Shown here: piece by piece, positions 1 through 9,608 of the stretch | Layout of the letters: each line of letters opens with the position of its first letter | Numbering within the stretch: position 1 is the first letter of the stretch | Notes under the pieces: model-generated | Told to the model about the DNA's origin: nothing | What the model saw: only the letters and a program-made list of their open reading frames with translations | Databases searched by the model: none | Program-made: the position numbers and the translations under genes | Assembly (NCBI GenBank): GCA_037013495.1 | Contig: CM072807.1 | Location: 26,020,802 to 26,084,801, forward strand | Source of the DNA: Hippophae tibetana | Lineage: Eukaryota > Streptophyta > Magnoliopsida > Rosales > Elaeagnaceae | Length of the DNA: 64,000 bases | Reading direction: 5' to 3'

Positions 1-24
1 AGAAAGATTGAATTGCTAAGAACC

Positions 25-35
25 TGGTCAAGATG
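25..35 (+). promoter_or_regulatory. RNA polymerase III A-box-like motif (in every unit)
   Basis: TGGTCAAGATG fits the degenerate A-box pattern TRGYNNARNNG at every fixed position. The gtccag subtype (for example at 23062 and 43153) changes only an N position and still fits. The pattern is loose enough to occur by chance about once per monomer. A T5 run lies between it and the B-box-like site, which would tend to stop pol III early. Function is not established. Confidence 0.2.
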
Positions 36-99
36 ATCAAATCGGAAACATAAAGAAAAAGAACGAAACAAAAGCAATAAGGTGGCACCAAACTTGAAG

Positions 100-139
100 A
101 CATTTTTAATTATTGTAAACTATGAGATTTGGGTTCAAA
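100..139 (+). repeat. Internal near-repeat, copy 1
   Basis: The segment acatttttaattattg...tgagatttgggttcaaa shares an ordered set of blocks (acatt, T run, aatt/aaatt, attgt, aac, tatga, ttcaaa) with a second segment of the same monomer. The best-matching core is attgtaaactatgag against attgtgaaccttatga. This suggests that part of the 640-bp unit arose by internal duplication followed by divergence. Confidence 0.5.
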
Positions 140-142
140 CAC
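132..142 (+). promoter_or_regulatory. RNA polymerase III B-box-like motif (in nearly every unit)
   Basis: GGTTCAAACAC here, and GGTTCAAAAAC in most other units, matches GGTTCRANNCC with one mismatch at the tenth position. It sits 107 bp downstream of the A-box-like motif on the same strand. That spacing is wide for a tRNA or SINE promoter but within what pol III can tolerate. It may be chance, or a relic of a tRNA-derived SINE. Some units carry variants, such as GGATTC at 9609 and 13453. Confidence 0.2.
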
Positions 143-271
143 GAGGAAACTACACTTTTACTTCTATATATTTTTAGGAATCTTAAACTGCTTTGGTTTG
201 AAATATTATAATAGTTATTTCAAAGTACTAATTAAAAGTTAAAACATTTTAAAGTTGCAACCCTTATCAAT

Positions 272-320
272 ACATTGTTTTTTAAAATTGTGAACCTTAT
301 GAACTCCCTTTTTTTTCAAA
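272..320 (+). repeat. Internal near-repeat, copy 2
   Basis: This is the partner of the segment about 172 bp upstream. It reads acattg, T6, aaaattgtgaaccttatga, a pyrimidine tract and then ttcaaa. It is a few bases longer than copy 1 because of its longer T runs. A weaker third match (cattttttttaatttgcgacttaag followed by attcaaa) lies at about 465-508. Confidence 0.5.
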
Positions 321-328
321 CAAAAAAA
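310..328 (+). repeat. T7-loop-A7 inverted repeat within the monomer
   Basis: Seven T, a five-base loop (caaac, or ctaac in a large subset of units) and seven A form a short hairpin-capable inverted repeat. It recurs at the equivalent place in every unit. The T run varies between about 7 and 9, as expected from slippage. The loop variant caaac versus ctaac is a useful haplotype marker. Confidence 0.75.
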
Positions 329-567
329 TGAGGTAAACACGAAAAACAAAGAAGAAAAAAATGACACAGATTATTTAAAGAAAACTACGAAATAAAATCT
401 AAAGATGCAAAAAATGACAACAAATTTGATAAAATAAAAAAGACATGAAGGACAAAATTTCTGTCATTTTTTTTAATTTGCGACTTAAGTAAGGAGAAAA
501 CATTCAAACGGCCGATTTTTGTAAATCTAAAATACAAAAAATGAAGATAGATATTCTATTTTGAGAA

Positions 568-591
568 ATCAAGTAATTCATACTAGTTGAT
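568..591 (+). repeat. 24-bp dyad containing a SpeI-type actagt core
   Basis: Arms ATCAAGTA and TAGTTGAT pair at 7 of 8 positions around the eight-base loop attcatac. The right half includes the palindrome actagt. The element is retained in almost all units. The main change is one loop base (attcatac, attcttac or attcgtac). Such a dyad could be a protein-binding site or only a structural relic. Confidence 0.6.
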
Positions 592-640
592 GTGTATTCT
601 GTATGCGAAAATCATAGGAACCCAATAACTCAAAAAAATA

Positions 641-1281
641 AGAAAGATTGAATTGCTAAGAACCTGGTCAAGATGATCAAATCGGAAACATAAAGAAAAA
701 GAATTAAACAAAAGCAATAAGGTGGCACCAAACTTGAAGACATTTTTAATTATTGTAAACTATGAGATTTGGGTTCAAAAACGAGGAAACTACAATTTTA
801 CTTCTATATATTTTTAGGAATCTTAACCTACTTCGGTTTGAAATATTATAATAGTTATTACAATTTAAGAATGAAAAGTTAAAACAGTTTAAAGTTGCAA
901 CCCTTATAAATACATTGTTTTTTAAAATTGTGAACCTTATGAGCTCTCTTTTTTTTCATTCAAAAAAATGAGGTGAACACGAAAAACAAAGAAGAAAAAA
1001 ATGACACAGATTATTTAAAGGAAACTACGAAATAAAATCTAAAGATGCAAAAAATGACAACAAATTTGAAAAAATACAAAAGACATGAAGGACAAAATTT
1101 CTTTCATTTTTTTTAATTTGCGACTTAAGTAAGGAGAAAACATTCAAACGACCAATTTTTTTTAAATCTAAAATACAAAAAATGAAGATAGATATTCTAT
1201 TTTGAGAAATCAAGTAATTCTTACTAGTTGATGTGTATTCTGTATGCGAAAATCATAGGAAGCCAATATCTCAAAAAAATA
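641..1281 (+). repeat. Representative full-length monomer (641 bp)
   Basis: This unit serves as the reference for the layout. In order it holds an A-rich leader with TGATCA, the ggtggcacc mini-palindrome near offset 81, a T5 run followed by attattgtaaac, the gggttcaaaa segment near offset 131, a tatata/tatatg segment, a variable block near offset 215, and the acattgttttttaaaattg segment near offset 272. Next come a T8-loop-A7 hairpin near offset 310, an A-rich stretch carrying repeated AAAAAATGA, a second T8 tract near offset 466, aatttgcgacttaag, and a segment around a cggccg or variant core. It ends with a 24-bp dyad containing actagt near offset 568-591 and a tail that reads either acccaataactc or agccaatatctc. 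Offsets shift by a base or two between copies. The boundaries are arbitrary because the array is continuous; this start is only a convenient anchor. Confidence 0.95.
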
Positions 1282-1922
1282 AGAAAGATTGAATTGCTAA
1301 GAACCTGGTCAAGATGATCAAATCGTAAACATAAAGAAAAAGAACGAAACAAAAGCAATAAGGTGGCACCAAACTTGAAGACATTTTTAATTATTGTAAA
1401 CTATGAGATTTGGGTTGAAAAACGAGGAGAACTACACTTTTACTTCTATATGTTTTTAGAATCTTAACCTACTTCGGTTTGAAATATTATAATAGTTATT
1501 TCAAAGTACGAATTAAAAGTTAAAACAGTTTAAAGTTGCAACCCTTATCAATACATTGTTTTTTAAAATTGTGAACCTTATGAGCTCTCTTTTTTTTCTA
1601 ACAAAAAAAATGAGGTGAACAAGAAAAACAAAGAAGAAAAAAATGACACAGATTTTTTAAAGAAAACTACGAAATAAAATCTAAAGATGCAAAAAATGAC
1701 AACAAATTTGAAAAAATACAAAAGACATGAAGGACAAAATTTCATTCATTTTTTTTAATTTGCGACTTAAGTAAGGAGAAAACATTCAAACGGCCGATTT
1801 TTTTAAATCTAAAATACAAAAAATGAAGATAGATATTCTATTTTGAGAAATCAAGTAATTCTTACTAGTTGATGTGTATTCTGTATGTGAAAATCATAGG
1901 AACCCAATAACACAAAAAAATA

Positions 1923-4900
1923 AGAAAGATTGAATTGGTAAGAACCTGGTCAAGATGATCAAATCGGAAACATAAAGAAAAAGAACGAAACAAAAGCAAT
2001 AAGGTGGCACCAAACTTGAAGACATTTTTAATTATTGTAAACTATGAGATTTGGGTTCAAAATCGAGGAGAACTACACTTTTACTTCTATATGTTTTTAG
2101 GAATCTTAACGAGCTTCGGTTTGAAATATTATAATAGTTATTTCAAAGGACGAATTAAAAGTTAAAACAGTTTAAAGTTGCAACCATTATCAATACATTG
2201 TTTTTTAAAATTGTGAACCTTATGAGGTCTCTTTTTTTTCAAACAAAAAAATGAGGTGAACACGAAAAACAAAGAAGAAAAAAATGACACAGATTATTTA
2301 AAGAAAACTACGAAATAAAATCTAAAGATGCAAAAAATGACAACAAATTTGAAAAAATACAAAAGACATGAAGGACAAAATTTCTTTCATTTTTTTTAAT
2401 TTGCGACTTAAGTAAGGAGAAAACATTCAAACAGCCGATTTTTTTAAATATAAAATACAAAAAATGAAGATAGATATTCTATTTTAAGAAATCAAGTAAT
2501 TCATACTAGTTGATGTGTATTCTGTATGCGAAAATCATAGGAAGCCAATATCTCCAAAAAATAAGAAAGATTGAATTTCTAAGAACCTGGTCAAGATGAT
2601 CAAATTGGAAACATAAAGAAAAAGAACAAAACAAAAGCAATAAGGTGGCACCAAAATTGAAGACATTTTTAATTATTGGAAACTATGAGATTTGGGTTCA
2701 AAAATGGGGGAACTACACTTTTACTTCTATATATTTTTAGGAATCTTAAACTGCTTCGGTTTGAAATATTATAATAGTTATTTCAAAGTACGAATTAAAA
2801 GTTAAAACATTTTAAAGTTGCAACCCTTATCAATACATTGTTTTTTAAAATTGTGAACCTTATGAACTCCCTTTTTTTTCAAACAAAAAAATGAGGTAAA
2901 CACGAAAAACAAAGAAGAAAAAAATGACACAGATTATTTAAAGAAAACTACGAAATAAAATCTAAAGATGCAAAAAATGACAACAAATTTGATAAAATAC
3001 AAAAGACATGAAGGACAAAATTTCATTCATTTTTTTTAATTTGCGACTTAAGTAAGGAGAAAATATTCAAACGGCCGATTTTTTTAAATCTAAAATACAA
3101 AAAATGAAGATAGATATTCTATTTTGAGAAATCAAGTAATTCTTACTAGTTGATGTGTATTCTGTATGTGAAAATCATAGGAACCCAATAACACAAAAAA
3201 ATAAGAAAGATTGAATTGGTAAGAACCTGGTCAAGATGATCAAATCGGAAACATAAAGAAAAAGAACGAAACAAAAGCAATAAGGTGGCACCAAACTTGA
3301 AGACATTTTTAATTATTGTAAACTATGAGATTTGGGTTCAAAATCGAGGAGAACTACACTTTTACTTCTATATGTTTTTAGGAATCTTAACGAGCTTCGG
3401 TTTGAAATATTATAATAGTTATTTCAAAGGACGAATTAAAAGTTAAAACAGTTTAAAGTTGCAACCATTATCAATACATTGTTTTTTAAAATTGTGAACC
3501 TTATGAGGTCTCTTTTTTTTCAAACAAAAAAATGAGGTGAACACGAAAAACAAAGAAGAAAAAAATGACACAGATTATTTAAAGAAAACTACGAAATAAA
3601 ATCTAAAGATGCAAAAAATGACAACAAATTTGAAAAAATACAAAAGACATGAAGGACAAAATTTCATTCATTTTTTTTAATTTGCGACTTAAGTAAGGAG
3701 AAAACATTCAAACGGCCGATTTTTTTAAATCTAAAATACAAAAAATGAAGATAGATATTCTATTTTGAGAAATCAAGTAATTCTTACTAGTTGATGTGTA
3801 TTCTGTATGTGAAAATCATAGGAACCCAATAACACAAAAAAATAAGAAAGATTGAATTGGTAAGAACCTGGTCAAGATGATCAAATCGGAAACATAAAGA
3901 AAAAGAACGAAACAAAAGCAATAAGGTGGCACCAAACTTGAAGACATTTTTAATTATTGTAAACTATGAGATTTGGGTTCAAAATCGAGGAGAACTACAC
4001 TTTTACTTCTATATGTTTTTAGGAATCTTAACGAGCTTCGGTTTGAAATATTATAATAGTTATTTCAAAGGACGAATTAAAAGTTAAAACAGTTTAAAGT
4101 TGCAACCATTATCAATACATTGTTTTTTAAAATTGTGAACCTTATGAGGTCTCTTTTTTTTCAAACAAAAAAATGAGGTGAACACGAAAAACAAAGAAGA
4201 AAAAAATGACACAGATTATTTAAAGAAAACAACGAAATAAAATCTAAAGATGCAAAAAATGACAACAAATTTGAAAAAATACAAAAGACATGAAAGACAA
4301 AATTTCTTTCATTTTTTTTAATTTGCGACTTATGTAAGGAGAAAACATTCAAACGACCGATTTTTTTAAATCTAAAATACAAAAAATGAAGATAGATATT
4401 CTATTTTGAGAAATCAAGTAATTCTTACTAGTTGATGTGTATTCTGTATGTGAAAATCATAGGAACCCAATAACACAAAAAAATAAGAAAGATTGAATTG
4501 GTAAGAACCTGGTCAAGATGATCAAATCGGAAACATAAAGAAAAAGAACGAAACAAAAGCAATAAGGTGGCACCAAACTTGAAGACATTTTTAATTATTG
4601 TAAACTATGAGATTTGGGTTCAAAATCGAGGAGAACTACACTTTTACTTCTATATGTTTTTAGGAATCTTAACGAGCTTCGGTTTGAAATATTATAATAG
4701 TTATTTCAAAGGACGAATTAAAAGTTAAAATAGTTTAAAGTTGCAACCATTATTATTACATTGTTTTTTAAAATTGTGAACCTTATGAGGTCTCTTTTTT
4801 TTCAAACAAAAAAATGAGGTGAACACGAAAAACAAAGAAGAAAAAAATGACACAGATTATTTAAAGAAAACTAAGAAATAAAATCTAAAGATGCAAAAAA

Positions 4901-5126
4901 TGACAACAAATTTGAAAAAATACAAAAGACATGAAGGACAAAATTTCTTTCATTTTTTTTAATTTGCGACTTAAGTAAGGAGAAAACATTCAAACATCCG
5001 ATTTTTTTAAATATAAAATACAAAAAATGAAGATAGATATTCTATTTTAAGAAATCAAGTAATTCATACTAGTTGATGTGTATTCTGTATGCGAAAATCA
5101 TAGGAAGCCAATATCTCCAAAAAATA
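1923..5126 (+). repeat. Local expansion of the aacgagc/ggacg subtype
   Basis: Units at 1923, 3204, 3845 and 4486 share gaattggtaag, caaaatcgagg, aacgagcttcgg, aaaggacg, ccattatc and gaggtctc. The units at 3204, 3845 and 4486 are consecutive and nearly identical at 641-bp spacing, so this looks like a recent single-monomer expansion. Unit 2564 is another subtype (gaacaaaac, aaactgcttcgg). The pair 1923+2564 resembles 4486+5127, giving a displacement of 2,563 bp. Confidence 0.8.
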
Positions 5127-6407
5127 AGAAAGATTGAATTGCTAAGAACCTGGTCAAGATGATCAAATCGGAAACATAAAGAAAAAGAACAAAACAAAAG
5201 CAATAAGGTGGCACCAAAATTGAAGACATTTTTAATTATTGTAAACTATGAGATTTGGGTTCAAAAACGAGGAAACTACACTTTTACTTCTATATATTTT
5301 TAGGAATCTTAAACTCCTTCGGTTTGAAATATAATAATAGTTATTTCAAAGTACGAATTAAAAGTTAAAACATTTTAAAGTTGCAACCCTTATCAATACA
5401 TTGTTTTTTAAAATTGTGAACCTTATGAACTCCCTTTTTTTTCAAAAAAAAAATGAGGTAAACACGAAAAACAAAGATGAAAAAAATGACACAAATTATT
5501 TAAAGAAAACTACGAAATAAAATCTAAAGATGCAAAAAATGACAACAAATTTGATAAAATAAAAAAGACATGAAGGACAAAATTTCTTTCATTTTTTTTA
5601 ATTTGCGACTTAAGTTAGGAGAAAACATTCAAACGGCCGATTTTTGTAAATCTAAAATACAAAAAATGAAGATAGATATTCTATTTTGAGAAATCAAGTA
5701 ATTCATACTAGTTGATGTGTATTCTGTATACGAAAATCATAGGAAGCCAATATCTCAAAAAAATAAGAAAGATTGAATTGCTAAGAACCTGGTCAAGATG
5801 ATCAAATCGGAAACATAAAGAAAAAGAATGAAACAAAAGCAATAAGGTGGCACCAAACTTGAAGACATTTTTAATTATTGTAAACTATGAGATTTGGGTT
5901 CAAAAACGAGGAAACTACACTTTTACTTCTATATATTTTTAGGAATCTTAACCTACTTCGGTTTGAAATATTATAATAGTTATTACAATTTAAGAATGAA
6001 AAGTTAAAACAGTTTAAAGTTGCAACCCTTATAAATACATTGTTTTTTAAAATTGTGAACCTTATGAGCTCTCTTTTTTTTCAAACAAAAAAATGAGGTG
6101 AACACGAAAAACAAAGAAGAAAAAAATGACACAGATTATTTAAAGGAAACTACGAAATAAAATCTAAAGATGCAAAAAATGACAACAAATTTGAAAAAAT
6201 ACAAAAGACATGAAGGACAAAATTTCTTTCATTTTTTTTTAATTTGCGACTTAAGTAAGGAGAAAACATTCAAACGGCCAATTTTTTTTAAATCTAAAAT
6301 ACCAAAAATGAAGATAGATATTCTATTTTGAGAAATCAAGTAATTCATACTAGTTGATGTGTATTCTGTATGCGAAAATCATAGGAACCCAATAACTCAA
6401 AAAAATA
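5127..6407 (+). repeat. Two-monomer transition
   Basis: Unit 5127 begins like unit 2564 (gaacaaaac, aaaattg) and continues with gataaaataaaaaag and gatttttgtaaatc. Unit 5766 (gaatgaaac, caatttaag, a T9 tract and aaataccaaaaatg) has its second half repeated almost exactly in unit 9609, which fixes a 3,844-bp duplication. Confidence 0.75.
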
Positions 6408-8327
6408 AGAAAGATTGAATTGCTAAGAACCTGGTCAAGATGATCAAATCGGAAACATAAAGAAAAAGAATGAAACAAAAGCAATAAGGTGGCACCAAAC
6501 TTGAAGACATTTTTAATTATTGTAAACTATGAGATTTGGGTTCAAAAACGAGGAAACTACACTTTTACTTCTATATATTTTTAGGAATCTTAAACTGCTT
6601 TGGTTTGAAATATTATAATAGTTATTTCAAAGTACGAATTAAAAGTTAAAACATTTTAAAGTTGCAACCCTTATCAATACATTGTTTTTTAAAATTGTGA
6701 ACCTTATGAACTCCCTTTTTTTTCAAACAAAAAAATGAGGTAAACACGAAAAACAAAGAAGAAAAAAATGACACAGATTATTTAAAGAAAACTACGAAAT
6801 AAAATCTAAAGATGCAAAAAATGACAACAAATTTGATAAAATAAAAAAGACATGAAGGACAAAATTTCTGTCATTTTTTTTAATTTGCGACTTAAGTAAG
6901 GAGAAAACATTCAAACGGCCGATTTTTGTAAATCTAAAATACAAAAAATGAAGATAGATATTCTATTTTGAGAAATCAAGTAATTCATACTAGTTGATGT
7001 GTATTCTGTATGCGAAAATCATAGGAACACAATAACTCAAAAAAATAAGAAAGATTGAATTGCTAAGAACCTGGTCAAGATGATCAAATCGGAAACATAA
7101 AGAAAAAGAATTAAACAAAAGCAATAAGGTGGCACCAAACTTGAAGACATTTTTAATTATTGTAAACTATGAGATTTGGGTTCAAAAACGAGGAAACTAC
7201 AATTTTACTTCTATATATTTTTAGGAATCTTAACCTACTTCGGTTTGAAATATTATAATAGTTATTACAATTTAAGAATGAAAAGTTAAAACAGTTTAAA
7301 GTTGCAACCCTTATAAATACATTGTTTTTTAAAATTGTGAACCTTATGAGCTCTCTTTTTTTTCAAACAAAAAAATGAGGTGAACACGAAAAACAAAGAA
7401 GAAAAAAATGACACAGATTATTTAAAGGAAACTACGAAATAAAATCTAAAGATGCAAAAAATGACAACAAATTTGAAAAAATACAAAAGACATGAAGGAC
7501 AAAATTTCTTTCATTTTTTTTAATTTGCGACTTAAGTAAGGAGAAAACATTCAAACGACCAATTTTTTTTAAATCTAAAATACAAAAAATGAAGATAGAT
7601 ATTCTATTTTGAGAAATCAAGTAATTCTTACTACTTGATGTGTATTCTGTATGCGAAAATCATAGGAAGCCAATATCTCAAAAAAATAAGAAAGATTGAA
7701 TTGCTAAGAACCTGGTCAAGATGATCAAATCGTAAACATAAAGAAAAAGAACGAAACAAAAGCAATAAGGTGGCACCAAACTTGAAGACATTTTTAATTA
7801 TTGTAAACTATGAGATTTGGGTTGAAAAACGAGGAGAACTACACTTTTACTTCTATATGTTTTTAGAATCTTAACCTACTTCGGTTTGAAATATTATAAT
7901 AGTTATTTCAAAGTACGAATTAAAAGTTAAAACAGTTTAAAGTTGCAACCCTTATCAATACATTGTTTTTTAAAATTGTGAACCTTATGAACTCCCTTTT
8001 TTTCAAACAAAAAAATGAGGTAAACACGAAAAACAAAGAAGAAAAAAATGACACAGATTATTTAAAGAAAACTACGAAATAAAATCTAAAGATGCAAAAA
8101 ATGACAACAAATTTGATAAAATAAAAAAGACATGAAGGACAAAATTTCTGTCATTTTTTTTAATTTGCGACTTAAGTAAGGAGAAAACATTCAAACGGCC
8201 GATTTTTGTAAATCTAAAATACAAAAAATGAAGATAGATATTCTATTTTGAGAAATCAAGTAATTCATACTAGTTGATGTGTATTCTGTATGCGAAAATC
8301 ATAGGAACACAATAACTCAAAAAAATA
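6408..8327 (+). repeat. Three-monomer block, copy 2, with a chimeric third unit
   Basis: This block matches 1-1580 at a displacement of 6,407 bp. The third unit (7689) starts as the cgtaaac/gttgaaa type but from about 7988 switches to the gaactccc/gataaaat type seen in unit 6408. That switch marks an exchange point in the middle of the monomer. Confidence 0.75.
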
Positions 8328-9608
8328 AGAAAGATTGAATTGCTAAGAACCTGGTCAAGATGATCAAATCGGAAACATAAAGAAAAAGAATTAAACAAAA
8401 GCAATAATGTGGCACCAAACTTGAAGACATTTTTAATTATTGTAAACTATGAGATTTGGGTTCAAAAACGAGGAGAACTACAATTTTACTTCTATATGTT
8501 TTTAGGAATCTTAACGAGCTTCGGTTTGAAATATTATAATAGTTATTTCAAAGGACGAATTAAAAGTTAAAACAGTTTAAAGTTGCAACCATTATCAATA
8601 CATTGTTTTTTAAAATTGTGAACCTTATGAGGTCTCTTTTTTTTCAAACAAAAAAATGAGGTGAACACGAAAAACAAAGAAGAAAAAAATGACACAGATT
8701 ATTTAAAGGAAACTACGAAATAAAATCTAAAGATGCAAAAAATGACAACAAATTTGAAAAAATACAAAAGACATGAAGGACAAAATTTCTTTCATTTTTT
8801 TAATTTGCGACTTAAGTAAGGAGAAAACATTCAAACGACCAATTTTTTTTAAATCTAAAATACAAAAAATGAAGATAGATATTCTATTTTGAGAAATCAA
8901 GTAATTCTTACTAGTTGATGTGTATTCTGTATGCGAAAATCATAGGAAGCCAATATCTCAAAAAAATAAGAAAGATTGAATTGCTAAGAACCTGGTCAAG
9001 ATGATCAAATCGTAAACATAAAGAAAAAGAACGAAACAAAAGCAATAAGGTGGCACCAAACTTGAAGACATTTTTAATTATTGTAAACTATGAGATTTGG
9101 GTTGAAAAACGAGGAGAACTACACTTTTACTTCTATATGTTTTTAGAATCTTAACCTACTTCGGTTTGAAATATTATAATAGTTATTTCAAAGTACGAAT
9201 TAAAAGTTAAAACAGTTTAAAGTTGCAACCCTTATCAATACATTGTTTTTTAAAATTGTGAACCTTATGAGCTCTCTTTTTTTTCTAACAAAAAAATGAG
9301 GTGAACAAGAAAAACAAAGAAGAAAAAAATGACACAGATTATTTAAAGAAAACTACGAAATAAAATCTAAAGATGCAAAAAATGACAACAAATTTGAAAA
9401 AATACAAAAGACATGAAGGACAAACTTTCTTTCATTTTTTTTAATTTGCGACTTAAGTAAGGAGAAAACATTCAAACGGCCAATTTTTTTAAATCTAAAA
9501 TATAAAAAATGAAGATAGATATTATATTTTGAGAAATCAAGTAATTCATACTAGTTGATGTGTATTCTGTATGCGAAAATCATAGGAAGCCAATATCTCA
9601 AAAAAATA
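8328..9608 (+). repeat. Two-monomer block displaced 1,280 bp from 7048
   Basis: Unit 8328 is a three-part mosaic. Its start is the gaattaaac type, its middle is the aacgagc/ggacg/gaggtctc type known from 1923-5126, and its end is the ggaaactac/aaaatac type. Unit 8969 (cgtaaac, gttgaaa) repeats unit 7689 and ends as unit 1282 does (ctaac, aacaag). Confidence 0.7.

Larger units (their letters stand above)
1..1922 (+). repeat. Three-monomer block, copy 1
   Basis: Unit 1 carries aaactgctttgg, gaactccc and gataaaataaaaaag. Unit 2 carries gaattaaac and the caatttaag block. Unit 3 carries atcgtaaac and gggttgaaaaacg. The same order recurs from 6408, a displacement of 6,407 bp (ten monomers), with agreement lasting to roughly 1580/7988. 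Scattered single changes separate the copies, for example gtactaatt here against gtacgaatt there. Confidence 0.8.

Noticed and set aside
165..180. TATA box (ctatatattttt) as a pol II promoter
   Set aside because: It is present only in the tatata subtype, with tatatg in the other. No downstream gene exists, and such strings are expected by chance in 74% AT sequence.
245..275. Telomere-like repeats around caacccttatc
   Set aside because: Only a single ccct occurs per monomer, with no tandem TTAGGG- or TTTAGGG-type units.
1025..1213. Minus-strand open frame of about 62 codons, recurring at 7432-7620, 13837-14025, 17677-17874, 25717-25965, 4161-4382, 54274-54549 and 61490-61672
   Set aside because: It is the same satellite segment read in frame. 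Most copies start at TTG (ATG only at 17874 and 61672). Most of the roughly 100 monomers lack it, because T-run length changes shift the frame, and the peptide is low-complexity and hydrophobic. It is not a gene.
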